Assembly: GCF_005490785.1 (NCBI RefSeq)
Contig: NZ_CP027295.1
Location: 1,302,001-1,366,000, forward strand
Length of the DNA stretch: 64,000 bases
Source of the DNA: Brachybacterium sp. SGAir0954
Lineage (GTDB): Bacteria > Actinomycetota > Actinomycetes > Actinomycetales > Dermabacteraceae
Reading direction: 5' to 3'
Below, one piece after another: positions 23,782-32,595 of this stretch. A model generated the notes under the pieces. It saw only the letters and a list, made by a program, of their open reading frames with translations, ran no database searches and had not been told where the DNA came from. How positions within the stretch are numbered: the stretch's first letter is position 1; the number at the start of each line of letters is the position of its first letter. Both the position numbers and the translations under genes were made by a program.

Positions 23782-24413
23782 GCACCCCGGCCCCGCGCGA
23801 GGTGGGCCTCGGCCCACATCCGGAGCCGTGGCCGGTGGACGACCGCCTCGACCCCGAGCTGCTCGCCCACGGCGACCGGCGCAACGTCGAGGACCGCTTC
23901 CGCTACTGGCGACGGGAGGCGATCGTCGCGGAGCTCGACGAGCACCGCCACCCCCTGCACGTGGCGATCGAGAACCTCGAGCACGACGCGAACATCGGCT
24001 CGATCGTGCGCACCGCGAACGCCTTCGCCCTCGAGGCCTTCCACATCGTGGGCCGGCGCCGCTGGAACCGGCGGGGCGCGATGGTCACCGACCGCTACCA
24101 GCACGAGATCCACCATCCGGATGCGGCGCACCTCGTGGCCTGGGCGCGGGAGGCGGGGAGGCCGCTCGTCGCGATCGACCTCGTCCCCGGGGCGATGCCG
24201 ATCGAGCGCACGCCGCTCCCGCGGGACGCGGTCCTGCTCGTGGGGCAGGAGGGGCCGGGCCTGAGCGCGGAGCTGCTCGCCGCGGCGGACCTCGTCGTCG
24301 GCATCACGCAGTTCGGCTCGACCCGCTCGATCAACGTCGCCGCGGCCGCCGCGATCGCGATGCACACCTGGGTGCAGCAGCACGCGGAGATCCCCGAGGG
24401 TCCGTTGCGCTGA
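23778..24413 (+). CDS. SpoU/TrmH-family RNA 2'-O-methyltransferase
   Basis: This 211-residue SPOUT-class methyltransferase carries the three family motifs: NIGSIVRTANAFA, VLLVGQEGPGLS and STRSINVAAAAAIAMH. The knot-forming C-terminus is complete. Substrate choice (tRNA Gm18 or rRNA) cannot be decided; the N-terminus is a short Pro-rich extension rather than an L30e-like domain. The GTG at 23778 overlaps the dedA stop, indicating coupled translation. Confidence 0.88.
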   Translation: MSTPAPREVGLGPHPEPWPVDDRLDPELLAHGDRRNVEDRFRYWRREAIVAELDEHRHPLHVAIENLEHDANIGSIVRTANAFALEAFHIVGRRRWNRRGAMVTDRYQHEIHHPDAAHLVAWAREAGRPLVAIDLVPGAMPIERTPLPRDAVLLVGQEGPGLSAELLAAADLVVGITQFGSTRSINVAAAAAIAMHTWVQQHAEIPEGPLR

Positions 24414-24426
24414 ACCCGCTCCAGGG

Positions 24427-24445
24427 ACGGACGCGCACCGTCCGT
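24427..24445 (+). terminator. weak hairpin after the dedA-trmH pair
   Basis: ACGGACG (24427-24433) pairs with CGTCCGT (24439-24445) around a 5-nt loop, 13 bp after the methyltransferase stop. It may end this operon ahead of the fba promoter region. The rest of the 133-bp gap contains only the fba ribosome site (GAAGGAGAA). Confidence 0.4.
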
Positions 24446-24546
24446 GCCAGGGTGCCTATGGGACACTGTGAGCGATAGGACGACTGTGCGCTGCGCCCTC
24501 TGCGCCGACCGTCGTCGCCAGTCGCTTCAGCGAAGGAGAATGCCTC

Positions 24547-25572
<1,026 letters not shown>

Positions 25573-25590
25573 GCCGGGCCGTTCGCGGCA

Positions 25591-25623
25591 GAAGGCCCCC
25601 GGAGCGCTGCTCCGGGGGCCTTC
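25591..25623. terminator. fba terminator, probably bidirectional
   Basis: A perfect 15-bp stem (25591-25605 with 25609-25623) closes on a GCT loop, 18 bp after the fba stop and 29 bp before the end of the converging DUF2516 gene. Confidence 0.85.
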
Positions 25624-25652
25624 CCCGTTCGTGCGGGGTGAGCGTCAGGCGC

Positions 25653-25973
25653 TCACCAGCGGTTGCCCGCGGCGCGGCCCATGACCCGGCGCAGGGCCGG
25701 CAGGACGTCCGCGAGGAAGATGCCGGCGATGATGATCCCGCCGATCATGAACAGCATCGACGAGCCGCCCGAGCCGATCGGGTAGGGCAGGGACAGGAAG
25801 CCGAGTAGCACCGCGACCCCCGTCAGCACGCCCCAGAAGACCTTCGACCGCTTGTCCGCGGCGGTGTAGGCGTCCGCCCGGAAGCGCAGGGCGTTCACGA
25901 GCGCCCAGATCTCCACGAGGAACAGGAGCAGGGCGAGCACGGCGAAGATCCAGAGCTGGGCGGAGGCGATCAT
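25653..25973 (-). CDS. DUF2516-family small membrane protein
   Basis: This 106-residue protein has an N-terminal helix (LWIFAVLALLLFLVEIWALVNAL), a short basic loop with RADAYTAADKRSK, and two further membrane helices. Layout and motifs fit the actinobacterial DUF2516 family, whose function is unknown. The ATG at 25973 follows a TATCCT hexamer by 6 bp, so it is transcribed separately from the FUSC gene that lies 43 bp upstream on the same strand. Confidence 0.78.
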   Translation of the reverse strand: MIASAQLWIFAVLALLLFLVEIWALVNALRFRADAYTAADKRSKVFWGVLTGVAVLLGFLSLPYPIGSGGSSMLFMIGGIIIAGIFLADVLPALRRVMGRAAGNRW

Positions 25974-25979
25974 CGGCCC

Positions 25980-25985
25980 AGGATA
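25980..25985 (-). promoter_or_regulatory. -10 hexamer TATCCT for the DUF2516 gene (leaderless)
   Basis: TATCCT on the minus strand ends 6 bp before the ATG at 25973. Confidence 0.55.
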
Positions 25986-26016
25986 CGGTCCCTTCCCGAG
26001 CGCGGGCTCCGAGGGA

Positions 26017-27324
26017 TCAGCGCCGACGGGACGGGTCGGAGCGGTCCGTGATGAGCAGCTCGAGCGCCTCGGTCGTGGCGGGGGGCTCGACGGCGCGCAT
26101 CTCCCGGGTCATCGGCCGCGGGCCGATGGAGTCGCCGTCGGCGGCGATGAGCAGGCTCGGCAGGAAGCGCTTGGCATCCTTCGCCTCGAGCCCCGTGGCC
26201 TGCAGCAGGTCGATCGCGAGCGCGCGCAGCTGCACCACGAGGGTGACGCCCTCGAAGTGGCCGGCGCGGCCGGGGCGCACGCCCTTGTCGTTCTTCAGCA
26301 GCACCTCGGGCGTGAGGTAGGCGGTGAACAGGCGGAGGCAGCGGCGCACCTCGGTGAAGTCGACCTCCTGGTGGCCGACGGCGGCACGCAGCGTCGAGAC
26401 GGCGTCCTGCGCGGCGAGCAGGGCGTCGGCGAGCGTGGAGTGCGGGTCGCCGTCGACCGCCTCGAGGAACTCGACCTCGTGGCGGGCGATCACCCGGATG
26501 TTGCGCATGGCCCGGTCCGAGCCGACGAGCAGGTGGCGCAGCCGGCCGATCTCGTCGGCGTGCCGCAGGCCGGTGGGGGAGAAGGTGGCCATCTCGTTGG
26601 CGGCGTCGTTCGCGAGCCGCCACTCGTCGGTGTACTTCTGGGAGGTGTCGCGCACGGAGCGCAGGGCGGCCCGCGCGACGCCCGTGTCCCCGGAGCGCGC
26701 GGCGAGCGAGAGCGAGACCAGGGTGTTCTCGAGCTCCCGGTAGAAGGAGCGCGCGGCGCGGCGCTGGGCCCGACGGGGATCGCCTGAGAGCAGCAGGTGG
26801 ATGACGATCGCGACGGCGGCGCCGGTGAGCGCGTCGAGCACGCGGCCGCCCGGGGACATGGTCGGCGTGATCGGCATGATCATGACCAGCAGCGACTGGA
26901 TCGACATCTGGAAGCCGAGCACGACGGAGCGGTCGATGAAGCGGGCGAGCATGCCCGCGACGAAGACGACGACCGCGATCTGCCAGGTGCCCGAGCCGAT
27001 CGTCGCCCGGGCGACCTCGCCGAGCACGACGCCCATCATCACGCCGCACGAGATCTCGACGACCTTGCGCATCTTCTTCTCGGTGCTGAAGCCGATGATG
27101 ATGAAGGCGACGATCGAGGCGAAGAACGGGTGGGCGTGGCCCCAGATGAGGCCGCTGACGAAGTAGGCGGTGGCCGCGGCGACGGCGGCGCGGCCGATGC
27201 TCAGCGCGTCGACCCGGCTGCGGCTGAAGCCGTCGTGGAAGTGGCGCTCGACGCCGCCGCGCAGGCGCTCGCCGAGCGGCAGCGCCTGGGTGGGGGTGTC
27301 CGTGCCGGAGCGGCGGGCGGTCAT
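26017..27324 (-). CDS. FUSC-family membrane protein
   Basis: This 435-residue protein has five or six membrane helices in the first 170 residues (AAVAAATAYFVSGLIWG, FFASIVAFIIIGF, ISCGVMMGVVLGEVA and others) and a cytoplasmic C-terminal half of about 250 residues. The layout fits the FUSC/aromatic-acid-exporter-like group (YccS, AaeB), which includes putative efflux proteins; the substrate is unknown. The C-terminal half ends in a Glu-rich, Arg-rich tail. The ATG at 27324 overlaps the stop of the hypothetical gene (ATGA). It is the last gene of a five-gene run starting at 29684. Confidence 0.8.
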   Translation of the reverse strand: MTARRSGTDTPTQALPLGERLRGGVERHFHDGFSRSRVDALSIGRAAVAAATAYFVSGLIWGHAHPFFASIVAFIIIGFSTEKKMRKVVEISCGVMMGVVLGEVARATIGSGTWQIAVVVFVAGMLARFIDRSVVLGFQMSIQSLLVMIMPITPTMSPGGRVLDALTGAAVAIVIHLLLSGDPRRAQRRAARSFYRELENTLVSLSLAARSGDTGVARAALRSVRDTSQKYTDEWRLANDAANEMATFSPTGLRHADEIGRLRHLLVGSDRAMRNIRVIARHEVEFLEAVDGDPHSTLADALLAAQDAVSTLRAAVGHQEVDFTEVRRCLRLFTAYLTPEVLLKNDKGVRPGRAGHFEGVTLVVQLRALAIDLLQATGLEAKDAKRFLPSLLIAADGDSIGPRPMTREMRAVEPPATTEALELLITDRSDPSRRR

Positions 27325-27767
27325 GGTCGCACCGGGTCCTTCCCGCGCATGTCGAGCAGCTCGTCGAGGTCGAAGGTCTCGCCGTCGCGGGCGCCGCGGC
27401 CCACGACGAGCGGGGCGGGGGAGGGGTCCGGGGTGACGCCGCGGAGGCGGCTCAGCAGCGATCCGTCCACCCGCATGACGTAGAAGCGGCCCTCGGTGTC
27501 CACGGCGATCGAGCGGTCGTGCTTGAGGTACCAGCCGTGCAGGGAGGTGCGCACGCTGCCGGAGCCGGTGTACGGCTGGGCGCGCAGCGGGAGCGGGGCG
27601 ATGCCCGCCTCCTGCCAGCGGCCGATCGCGGCGCGGAGCTTCGCGGTGGCACGCTCGTGCTCCTCCTGGCGGGTACGGCGCAGGGCGTCCTCCTGGGCGG
27701 CGAGCACCTCGCGCCGGTGCGCGCTCCACGCCTGCTGCCCGCCGTCACCGTCCATGGCTGCCATCAT
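27321..27767 (-). CDS. hypothetical protein, 148 residues
   Basis: I do not recognise this protein. The first 55 residues are charged and probably helical (Gln/Glu/Arg-rich, a possible coiled coil), followed by a compact region with the pattern GWYLKHDRSIAVDTEGRFYVM. It has no signal peptide or membrane segment. Three in-frame ATGs (27767, 27764, 27755) make the start uncertain. It is coupled to the FUSC gene by an ATGA overlap, suggesting a soluble partner. Confidence 0.65.
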   Translation of the reverse strand: MMAAMDGDGGQQAWSAHRREVLAAQEDALRRTRQEEHERATAKLRAAIGRWQEAGIAPLPLRAQPYTGSGSVRTSLHGWYLKHDRSIAVDTEGRFYVMRVDGSLLSRLRGVTPDPSPAPLVVGRGARDGETFDLDELLDMRGKDPVRP

Positions 27768-27795
27768 CCCTGCCTCACCGGGCCCGCGGGCCGGA

Positions 27796-28932
27796 TCAGA
27801 GCTTCGCGGTCGCGGGGCGCTGCCCGTGCTCGCGGGAGACGACGATCGGCTCCTGGGTCGCGTCCAGCCAGAGCGTGGTGGCGTCCTCGCCGGTGCCCGC
27901 GAGGGTCACGGCGAGGTGCAGCGGCGCGTCGAGCGGGACGGCGCGGCGCACGACCGCGAGGGCGATCGGGCCGAGGTCCGCGTGCAGGGCGGCGGAGGTC
28001 ACGGTGCCCACGACCTTGCCGTCGGTCCCGCCCAGGCGCACCTCGCCGCCGGGGGTGACGGGCACGTCCTGCGAGCCGTCCACGTGCAGCATGACCAGGC
28101 GCCGCGGCGGCTGGCCGAGGTTCATGACCTTCGCGACGGTCTCCTGGCCGCGGTAGCAGCCCTTGGCGGTGTGCACCGCGGTGCGCAGCAGGTCCAGCTC
28201 GTGGGGGATCGAGCGCTCGTCGACCTCGCGGGCCTGGCGGGCGCGGTGGTCGGCGATCCGCAGGGCCTCCCAGGAGGACATGCCGGCCAGGTGCTCCGCC
28301 TGCCAGGGCAGCGCCTCGAGGGCGGCCGCGTCGAGCACGGTGAGCATCGCGCCGGAGGGGTCCTCCGGGTCCGGGCCGTAGGCGACGCCGCCGGGCGCGA
28401 CATGGGGCCAGCGGTCGTCCCACACGGCGACGGGCTCCGGCAGCTCGAGCCCGGAGCCGGCGAGGACCTCGCCGGCGGGGCCGAGCGCGCCGAGCACGCG
28501 GAGGTCGTCGCGGTCGATGATCTCGACGCGGGCGGCGAAGCGCATCATCTCGAGATAGCGGCGCAGCCCGGCGCGGGCGCCGGCGTCGGTCACGAGGAGC
28601 ACGGACTCCTCGCCCGTGACGACGGCGGAGGCGAGATGCTCGACGCGCCCCTGCGGGGACAGCACCGCGAGGCTCGCGCCGGTGCCGACGGGCACGCCGG
28701 TCAGCACCTGGGAGGAGATGGTGGTGAGCCAGCTGCGGGCGTCGGCTCCGCTCAGCTCGAGCACCTCGAGCTGGCCGAGGTCCACGACCGCGCGACGGTG
28801 CAGGAGCCGGCGCTGCTCGCGCAGCGGGGCGCCGTAGTGCTCGGGGACCGCGGCGTCCGGCCCCTCGCCGAGCACGGCGGAGGTCGAGAGCAGGGGGCGC
28901 ACGGTGCGGTCGGGCACGGCGGGGTCAGGCAC
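27796..28932 (-). CDS. ygfZ: YgfZ/GcvT-domain folate-binding protein
   Basis: This 378-residue protein belongs to the YgfZ/IBA57 family, which supports maturation or repair of iron-sulfur clusters using folate. The diagnostic signature KGCYRGQE is present, with the conserved Cys. The N-terminal GcvT-like domain has LELSGADARSWLTTISSQ. The GTG at 28932 lies 8 bp inside the preceding gene. No aminomethyltransferase partners are nearby, which favours YgfZ over GcvT. Confidence 0.88.
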   Translation of the reverse strand: MPDPAVPDRTVRPLLSTSAVLGEGPDAAVPEHYGAPLREQRRLLHRRAVVDLGQLEVLELSGADARSWLTTISSQVLTGVPVGTGASLAVLSPQGRVEHLASAVVTGEESVLLVTDAGARAGLRRYLEMMRFAARVEIIDRDDLRVLGALGPAGEVLAGSGLELPEPVAVWDDRWPHVAPGGVAYGPDPEDPSGAMLTVLDAAALEALPWQAEHLAGMSSWEALRIADHRARQAREVDERSIPHELDLLRTAVHTAKGCYRGQETVAKVMNLGQPPRRLVMLHVDGSQDVPVTPGGEVRLGGTDGKVVGTVTSAALHADLGPIALAVVRRAVPLDAPLHLAVTLAGTGEDATTLWLDATQEPIVVSREHGQRPATAKL

Positions 28933-29572
28933 GGTCGAGCTCCAGGGAGAGGTACGGGGCGAGCTCGTCGCTCGCGCCGGCGCTCTCGTCGCGGCGCTCC
29001 CACAGCCACATGAGGCGGCCGCCCACGTACCCGAGCATGCGGGTCGCGGCGAGTCGCGGGTGGGAGACGCCCACGGCGGGGGCGGGCCCGTCGTCCCCCG
29101 CGAGGGCGAGCTGGATGCGCGGACCGCGCACCTCGCCGGCCCAGGGGCGGGCGTCGTCGCCGCTGTCGAGCTCCGCGGTGAGGGCGTAGGAGAGGGTCGC
29201 CTCGGGGGAGCCGGGCTTCGCGGTGCGGGCCCGCTCGAGGTCCTGGCCGGGGAGCGGCTCGCCGACGGTCCAGACGCCGCTCTCGCGCAGCAGCAGCGAG
29301 CGCTGTCCGCTGCCGGAGGGAGCGGGCGCGGCCGGCTCCTCCTTCGCGAAGGCGCTCGTGGGCGGGAGCGGGGCGGGGGCGTCGATCACGTGGATCACCG
29401 AGGTCCACGCGAGGGTGCCGTCCTCACGGGGCTCGCATCGCAGCTGCTGCTCCACACGCTGGTCCGCGGCGTCCTCGCCGTGGTGGACCGCGCCGGAGCC
29501 CTGCCACGAGCCCACGAGCCACGCGAGCGGGTAGAGCGACGGGGGGAGGGACGGGTCGAGCGTGATCGGCAC
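28925..29572 (-). CDS. nitrobindin-like FABP-family protein
   Basis: This 215-residue beta-barrel protein belongs to the actinobacterial fatty-acid-binding-like/nitrobindin group. The N-terminus has LAWLVGSWQGSG, matching the GxWxGxG start of the barrel; only part of the longer GxWxGxGxGxYP signature is retained. A C-terminal HPRLAATRML could supply the heme-ligand His known from nitrobindins that isomerise peroxynitrite, but that assignment is inference. The GTG at 29572 is 7 bp from the preceding stop and the end overlaps ygfZ, so it is part of the same operon. Confidence 0.72.
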   Translation of the reverse strand: MPITLDPSLPPSLYPLAWLVGSWQGSGAVHHGEDAADQRVEQQLRCEPREDGTLAWTSVIHVIDAPAPLPPTSAFAKEEPAAPAPSGSGQRSLLLRESGVWTVGEPLPGQDLERARTAKPGSPEATLSYALTAELDSGDDARPWAGEVRGPRIQLALAGDDGPAPAVGVSHPRLAATRMLGYVGGRLMWLWERRDESAGASDELAPYLSLELDRA

Positions 29573-29579
29573 GACGGCC

Positions 29580-29684
29580 TCAGCGGCGGTCGAAGAGGCG
29601 GGTGAGCACGAGGACCGTGAAGGCGAGCGTGCCGAGCCCCACGAGCACCACGAGCACCAGGAAGAACAGGGAGAGGAAGGACAT
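29580..29684 (-). CDS. 34-residue single-helix membrane protein
   Basis: A small reading frame begins ATG TCC TTC CTC at 29684 and encodes MSFLSLFFLVLVVLVGLGTL followed by AFTVLVLTRLFDRR and a TGA stop at 29580. It is nearly all hydrophobic, with a basic C-terminal end, so a single membrane helix with the C-terminus probably in the cytoplasm. A TACACT hexamer 7 bp before the ATG suggests it is the leaderless first gene of the operon, and the nitrobindin-like gene starts 7 bp after its stop. I know of no characterised homologue. Confidence 0.65.
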   Translation of the reverse strand: MSFLSLFFLVLVVLVGLGTLAFTVLVLTRLFDRR

Positions 29685-29691
29685 GCCCCGC

Positions 29692-29697
29692 AGTGTA
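29692..29697 (-). promoter_or_regulatory. -10 hexamer TACACT for the small-protein/nitrobindin/ygfZ/FUSC operon
   Basis: TACACT on the minus strand ends 7 bp before the ATG at 29684, indicating a leaderless transcript that runs through at least five genes. Confidence 0.5.
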
Positions 29698-29735
29698 TCG
29701 ACTCCGCGGCCGCTCAGGGGTTCAGGGGCGGGTGC

Positions 29736-30485
29736 TCAGGTGAGCATCGCCGCGGCGAGGTGGGCGATGACGCCCGCGGTCGCGACGGGCCCCGCGGCGA
29801 CTCCGAGGGCGGCGACCGGCTCCCGGGCCACGAGGGAGGAGCCCAGGAGCAGGTGGGTGCAGCTCGCGGCGACCGCGACCAGCGCGCCGAGACCGACGGC
29901 CGGGAGCGCGGCCATGGCACCGAGCTGCACGGCGAGCAGGGCGGTGATCCCCGTGCCCGCGAGGACGGCGAGGAGCGTGCGCGAAAGCACGGGCAGCGAG
30001 GTCGCGTCCAGGAGCAGGGTCGCGGCGAGGCCGGTGGCGATCGCGGTGACCAGGAGCGAGCCGCCGCCAGCCGTCGAGATCTCCTGGGCGATCGGCCAGC
30101 ACGAGGCGACGGCGGCGAGGAGCACGCCCGCGACGGTGCCGGTGAGCGAGCTCGTGAGGTCGTGGCGGTCGCTGCGCAGCATCTGGTGGCCGAAGGAGGC
30201 GAAGACGCCCACCGCGGTCACGACGAGCAGGGAGGTCACGGGGGTGAGCCTCTCGGGCGCGAGCACCGTGAGCGCGGCGCCTGCGATCCCGGACCCCGCG
30301 ACGACGATCCGGGTGCCGCGCGGCGAGGGCAGCTCGAGCAGGTCCGGCCAGGCCGCGCCGAGCAGCAGCGCGAGGCCCCCCGCGACGACCGCCATGAGGA
30401 CGGGGGAGAGGGGGCCGGTGAGGGCGACCAGGGCGATGAGGAGCGCCAGGGCGGCACCGAGGGGTGCGCGCTCGGGTGCGGTCAT
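29736..30485 (-). CDS. hypothetical polytopic membrane protein
   Basis: This 249-residue protein is dominated by seven or eight hydrophobic segments rich in Ala, Leu, Val and Gly, with only short loops. Charged residues are sparse, with one cluster at MLRSDRHDL between the early and middle helices. I cannot assign a family with confidence; the layout suggests a transporter-like or structural membrane protein. It is divergent from mshD across 173 bp. Confidence 0.65.
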   Translation of the reverse strand: MTAPERAPLGAALALLIALVALTGPLSPVLMAVVAGGLALLLGAAWPDLLELPSPRGTRIVVAGSGIAGAALTVLAPERLTPVTSLLVVTAVGVFASFGHQMLRSDRHDLTSSLTGTVAGVLLAAVASCWPIAQEISTAGGGSLLVTAIATGLAATLLLDATSLPVLSRTLLAVLAGTGITALLAVQLGAMAALPAVGLGALVAVAASCTHLLLGSSLVAREPVAALGVAAGPVATAGVIAHLAAAMLT

Positions 30486-30595
30486 GCGGGGCTCCTCAGC
30501 CTTCTCGGTGGCCTTCTCGGTCGTGCCCGGGACGTCGTCGGGACGCGCTCGGGGCGGGGTCGCGGTCGGCCTCCGGCGGGGCGGCGGTCGGGCGC

Positions 30596-30601
30596 TACAG
30601 T
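30596..30601 (+). promoter_or_regulatory. candidate -10 (TACAGT) for mshD-mutT1
   Basis: TACAGT would give a leader of about 50 nt that includes the GGAAGGA ribosome site before the ATG at 30659. No clear -35 is visible. Confidence 0.35.
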
Positions 30602-30658
30602 GGGCAGTCTACGAGCGCCCGCTCCCCGGGGCGGCATCGTGCGCATCGGAAGGACCAC

Positions 30659-31543
30659 ATGATCACGACGGATGCCCTGTCGGCCCAGCGGCGCGGCGCG
30701 ATCGAGTCGCTGCTGACCGCCGTCATCGCACACGACGGGATCTCCCCGCTCGACGAGGCGGCCCGGCTCGCCCTCCGCGGCGAGGGGGCGACCCATCTCC
30801 TGATCGAGGACGGCGCCGCCGTCACCGGCTACGCGAGCCTGCTCGAGGACGGGACCGTGCAGGGCATGGTCCACCCCGCCCACCGCCGCGCCGGGCTCGG
30901 CACCGCGCTGCTCGCGGCCGTGCTCGAGCGGCGACCCGACGCCGGGGTCTGGGCGCACGGGGCGCTGCCCGGCGCCGTCGCCCTGCTCGAGGGCCGGGGC
31001 CTGCGCCAGGAGCGGCTGCTGCTCGTGCTGCGCCGCCCGCTGGACGCCGAGCACCCGCTGCCCCCGGTGCCCGCCACGGACCTCCCGGGGGTCGAGGTGA
31101 CCTCCTTCGAGGCGGTGCGCGACGCCGAGGACTGGGTCGCCCTGAACGCCGCGGCCTTCGCCTCCCACCCCGAGCAGGGTGCGCTCACCCGGGAGGACCT
31201 GGACGAGCGCCTCTCCGAGCCCTGGTTCGACCCGGAGGACATGGTCCTCGCACGCACCCCGGAGGGCCTCGCGGGCTTCGTCTGGGTCAAGCGGGAGGAG
31301 ACTGCCGACGCGGAGCTCCCTGACGCGGAGATCTATGTCGTCGCGACGGCGCCGTCCGCGCAGGGCCACGGGGTGGCCGGGCATCTGCTGGGCACCGCCC
31401 TGCGGCGGCTCGCGGAGCGCGGCGTCCCCGGCGTCGAGCTCTACGTCGAGGGCGACAACGCCCCCGCGCTGGCCCTGTACGAGCGCTGGGGGTTCGCCGT
31501 CTCGGGCCGGCACCTGCAGCTGCGCCGGGCGACGGAGGGCTGA
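30659..31543 (+). CDS. mshD: mycothiol synthase (acetyl-CoA:Cys-GlcN-Ins acetyltransferase)
   Basis: This 294-residue protein has two GNAT acetyltransferase domains in tandem. The N-terminal domain has VHPAHRRAGLGTALLAAVL; the C-terminal, active one has IYVVATAPSAQGHGVAGHLL and ends ELYVEGDNAPALALYERWGF. MshD catalyses the last step of mycothiol synthesis, so this gene marks the organism as an actinobacterium using mycothiol as redox buffer. Start at 30659 follows GGAAGGACCAC. The next gene, mutT1, starts 2 bp after its stop. Confidence 0.9.
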   Translation: MITTDALSAQRRGAIESLLTAVIAHDGISPLDEAARLALRGEGATHLLIEDGAAVTGYASLLEDGTVQGMVHPAHRRAGLGTALLAAVLERRPDAGVWAHGALPGAVALLEGRGLRQERLLLVLRRPLDAEHPLPPVPATDLPGVEVTSFEAVRDAEDWVALNAAAFASHPEQGALTREDLDERLSEPWFDPEDMVLARTPEGLAGFVWVKREETADAELPDAEIYVVATAPSAQGHGVAGHLLGTALRRLAERGVPGVELYVEGDNAPALALYERWGFAVSGRHLQLRRATEG

Positions 31544-31545
31544 GG

Positions 31546-32502
31546 GTGCGCGTCGCCCCCGGGACCCCGCCGCCCGTCCTCGCCGCCGGCGCCCTCGCCT
31601 GGCGCGAGGGCGCCTCCGGCGTGGAGGTCATGCTGGTGCACCGTCCCCGCTACGACGACTGGTCGGTGCCCAAGGGCAAGCTCGACAAGGGGGAGACCTT
31701 CCCCGCCGCGGCCGTGCGGGAGGTCGCCGAGGAGACGGGCTACCGGGTGCGGCTGCACCGCCCGCTCCCCGCCTCCGTGTACCTGCTGCCCGACGGCCGC
31801 ACGAAGATCGTCCAGTACTGGACGGCGACGGTGCGGGCGAAGGTCGCGCCCGGCCCGGAGAACCCGCGCGAGATCGACGAGGTGCGCTGGGTGGACCTCG
31901 ACGAGGCGACGGCCCTGCTCACCCGGCAGAGCGACGTGGTGACGGTCGAGTCGCTGCGCCGCCACCTCGACGCCGACGAGCTGCGCACGGTGCCGATCAT
32001 CATCCAGCGGCACGCGGCGGCCGTCTCCCGTGCGAAGTGGCGCAAGGGGGAGAGCAAGGGAGAGAAGAGCAGGCCGCTGAGCGGCAAGGGGAAGAAGCAG
32101 GCGCAGGCCCTGCCGCCGCTGCTGGACGCCTTCGATCCGTCGCGGATCCTCTCGAGCCCCTGGAAGCGATGCCGGACGACGGTCGAGCCCTTTGCCAAGG
32201 AGGCGGGGCTGGACGTGCGCACGAAGGCCGAGCTGACCGAGGCCGGCCATGCGGACCGGCCCTCGCGCACGGCCGCCGTGGTCGAGCGGGTCATGCACGA
32301 GGCGCGCGCGACGGTCGTGTGCACGCACCGCCCGGTGCTGCCCACGATCATCGAGTCGGTGCGCCGGGTCTCCGCCCGCGGGGCGGCGCTCGAGCTGCCG
32401 CGCCAGGACCCGTACCTCGCCGCGGGGGAGGCGCTCGTGTTGCACACGACGCCCTCCGGCAGCGTCGTCGCGATCGAGCGACATCTCCCGAACATCGGCT
32501 GA
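31546..32502 (+). CDS. mutT1: MutT1-like Nudix hydrolase fused to a histidine-phosphatase domain
   Basis: This 318-residue two-domain enzyme has a Nudix box at residues 44-66 (pattern GX5EX7REUXEEXG intact) and a C-terminal phosphoglycerate-mutase-like domain starting IIIQRHAAA (catalytic His156). The partner catalytic His lies in VVCTHRPVLP. The architecture matches mycobacterial MutT1, which cleans the nucleotide pool of 8-oxo-dGTP and related molecules. Coupling with mshD fits an oxidative-damage role. GTG start, 2 bp after the mshD stop. Confidence 0.88.
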   Translation: MRVAPGTPPPVLAAGALAWREGASGVEVMLVHRPRYDDWSVPKGKLDKGETFPAAAVREVAEETGYRVRLHRPLPASVYLLPDGRTKIVQYWTATVRAKVAPGPENPREIDEVRWVDLDEATALLTRQSDVVTVESLRRHLDADELRTVPIIIQRHAAAVSRAKWRKGESKGEKSRPLSGKGKKQAQALPPLLDAFDPSRILSSPWKRCRTTVEPFAKEAGLDVRTKAELTEAGHADRPSRTAAVVERVMHEARATVVCTHRPVLPTIIESVRRVSARGAALELPRQDPYLAAGEALVLHTTPSGSVVAIERHLPNIG

Positions 32503-32533
32503 TCGGACGGGGCGGGCGTCCCCGCACGGCCGG

Positions 32534-32539
32534 TAGCAT
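32534..32539 (+). promoter_or_regulatory. candidate -10 (TAGCAT) for the DUF4190 gene
   Basis: TAGCAT lies 57 bp before the ATG at 32596, with a GGGGAGACGGGG ribosome-site region in the leader. Confidence 0.35.
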
Positions 32540-32595
32540 GCGGGGCTGGACCCCGGGGCACCACCGATCCGGGGACGAGGGGAGACGGGGCGACG

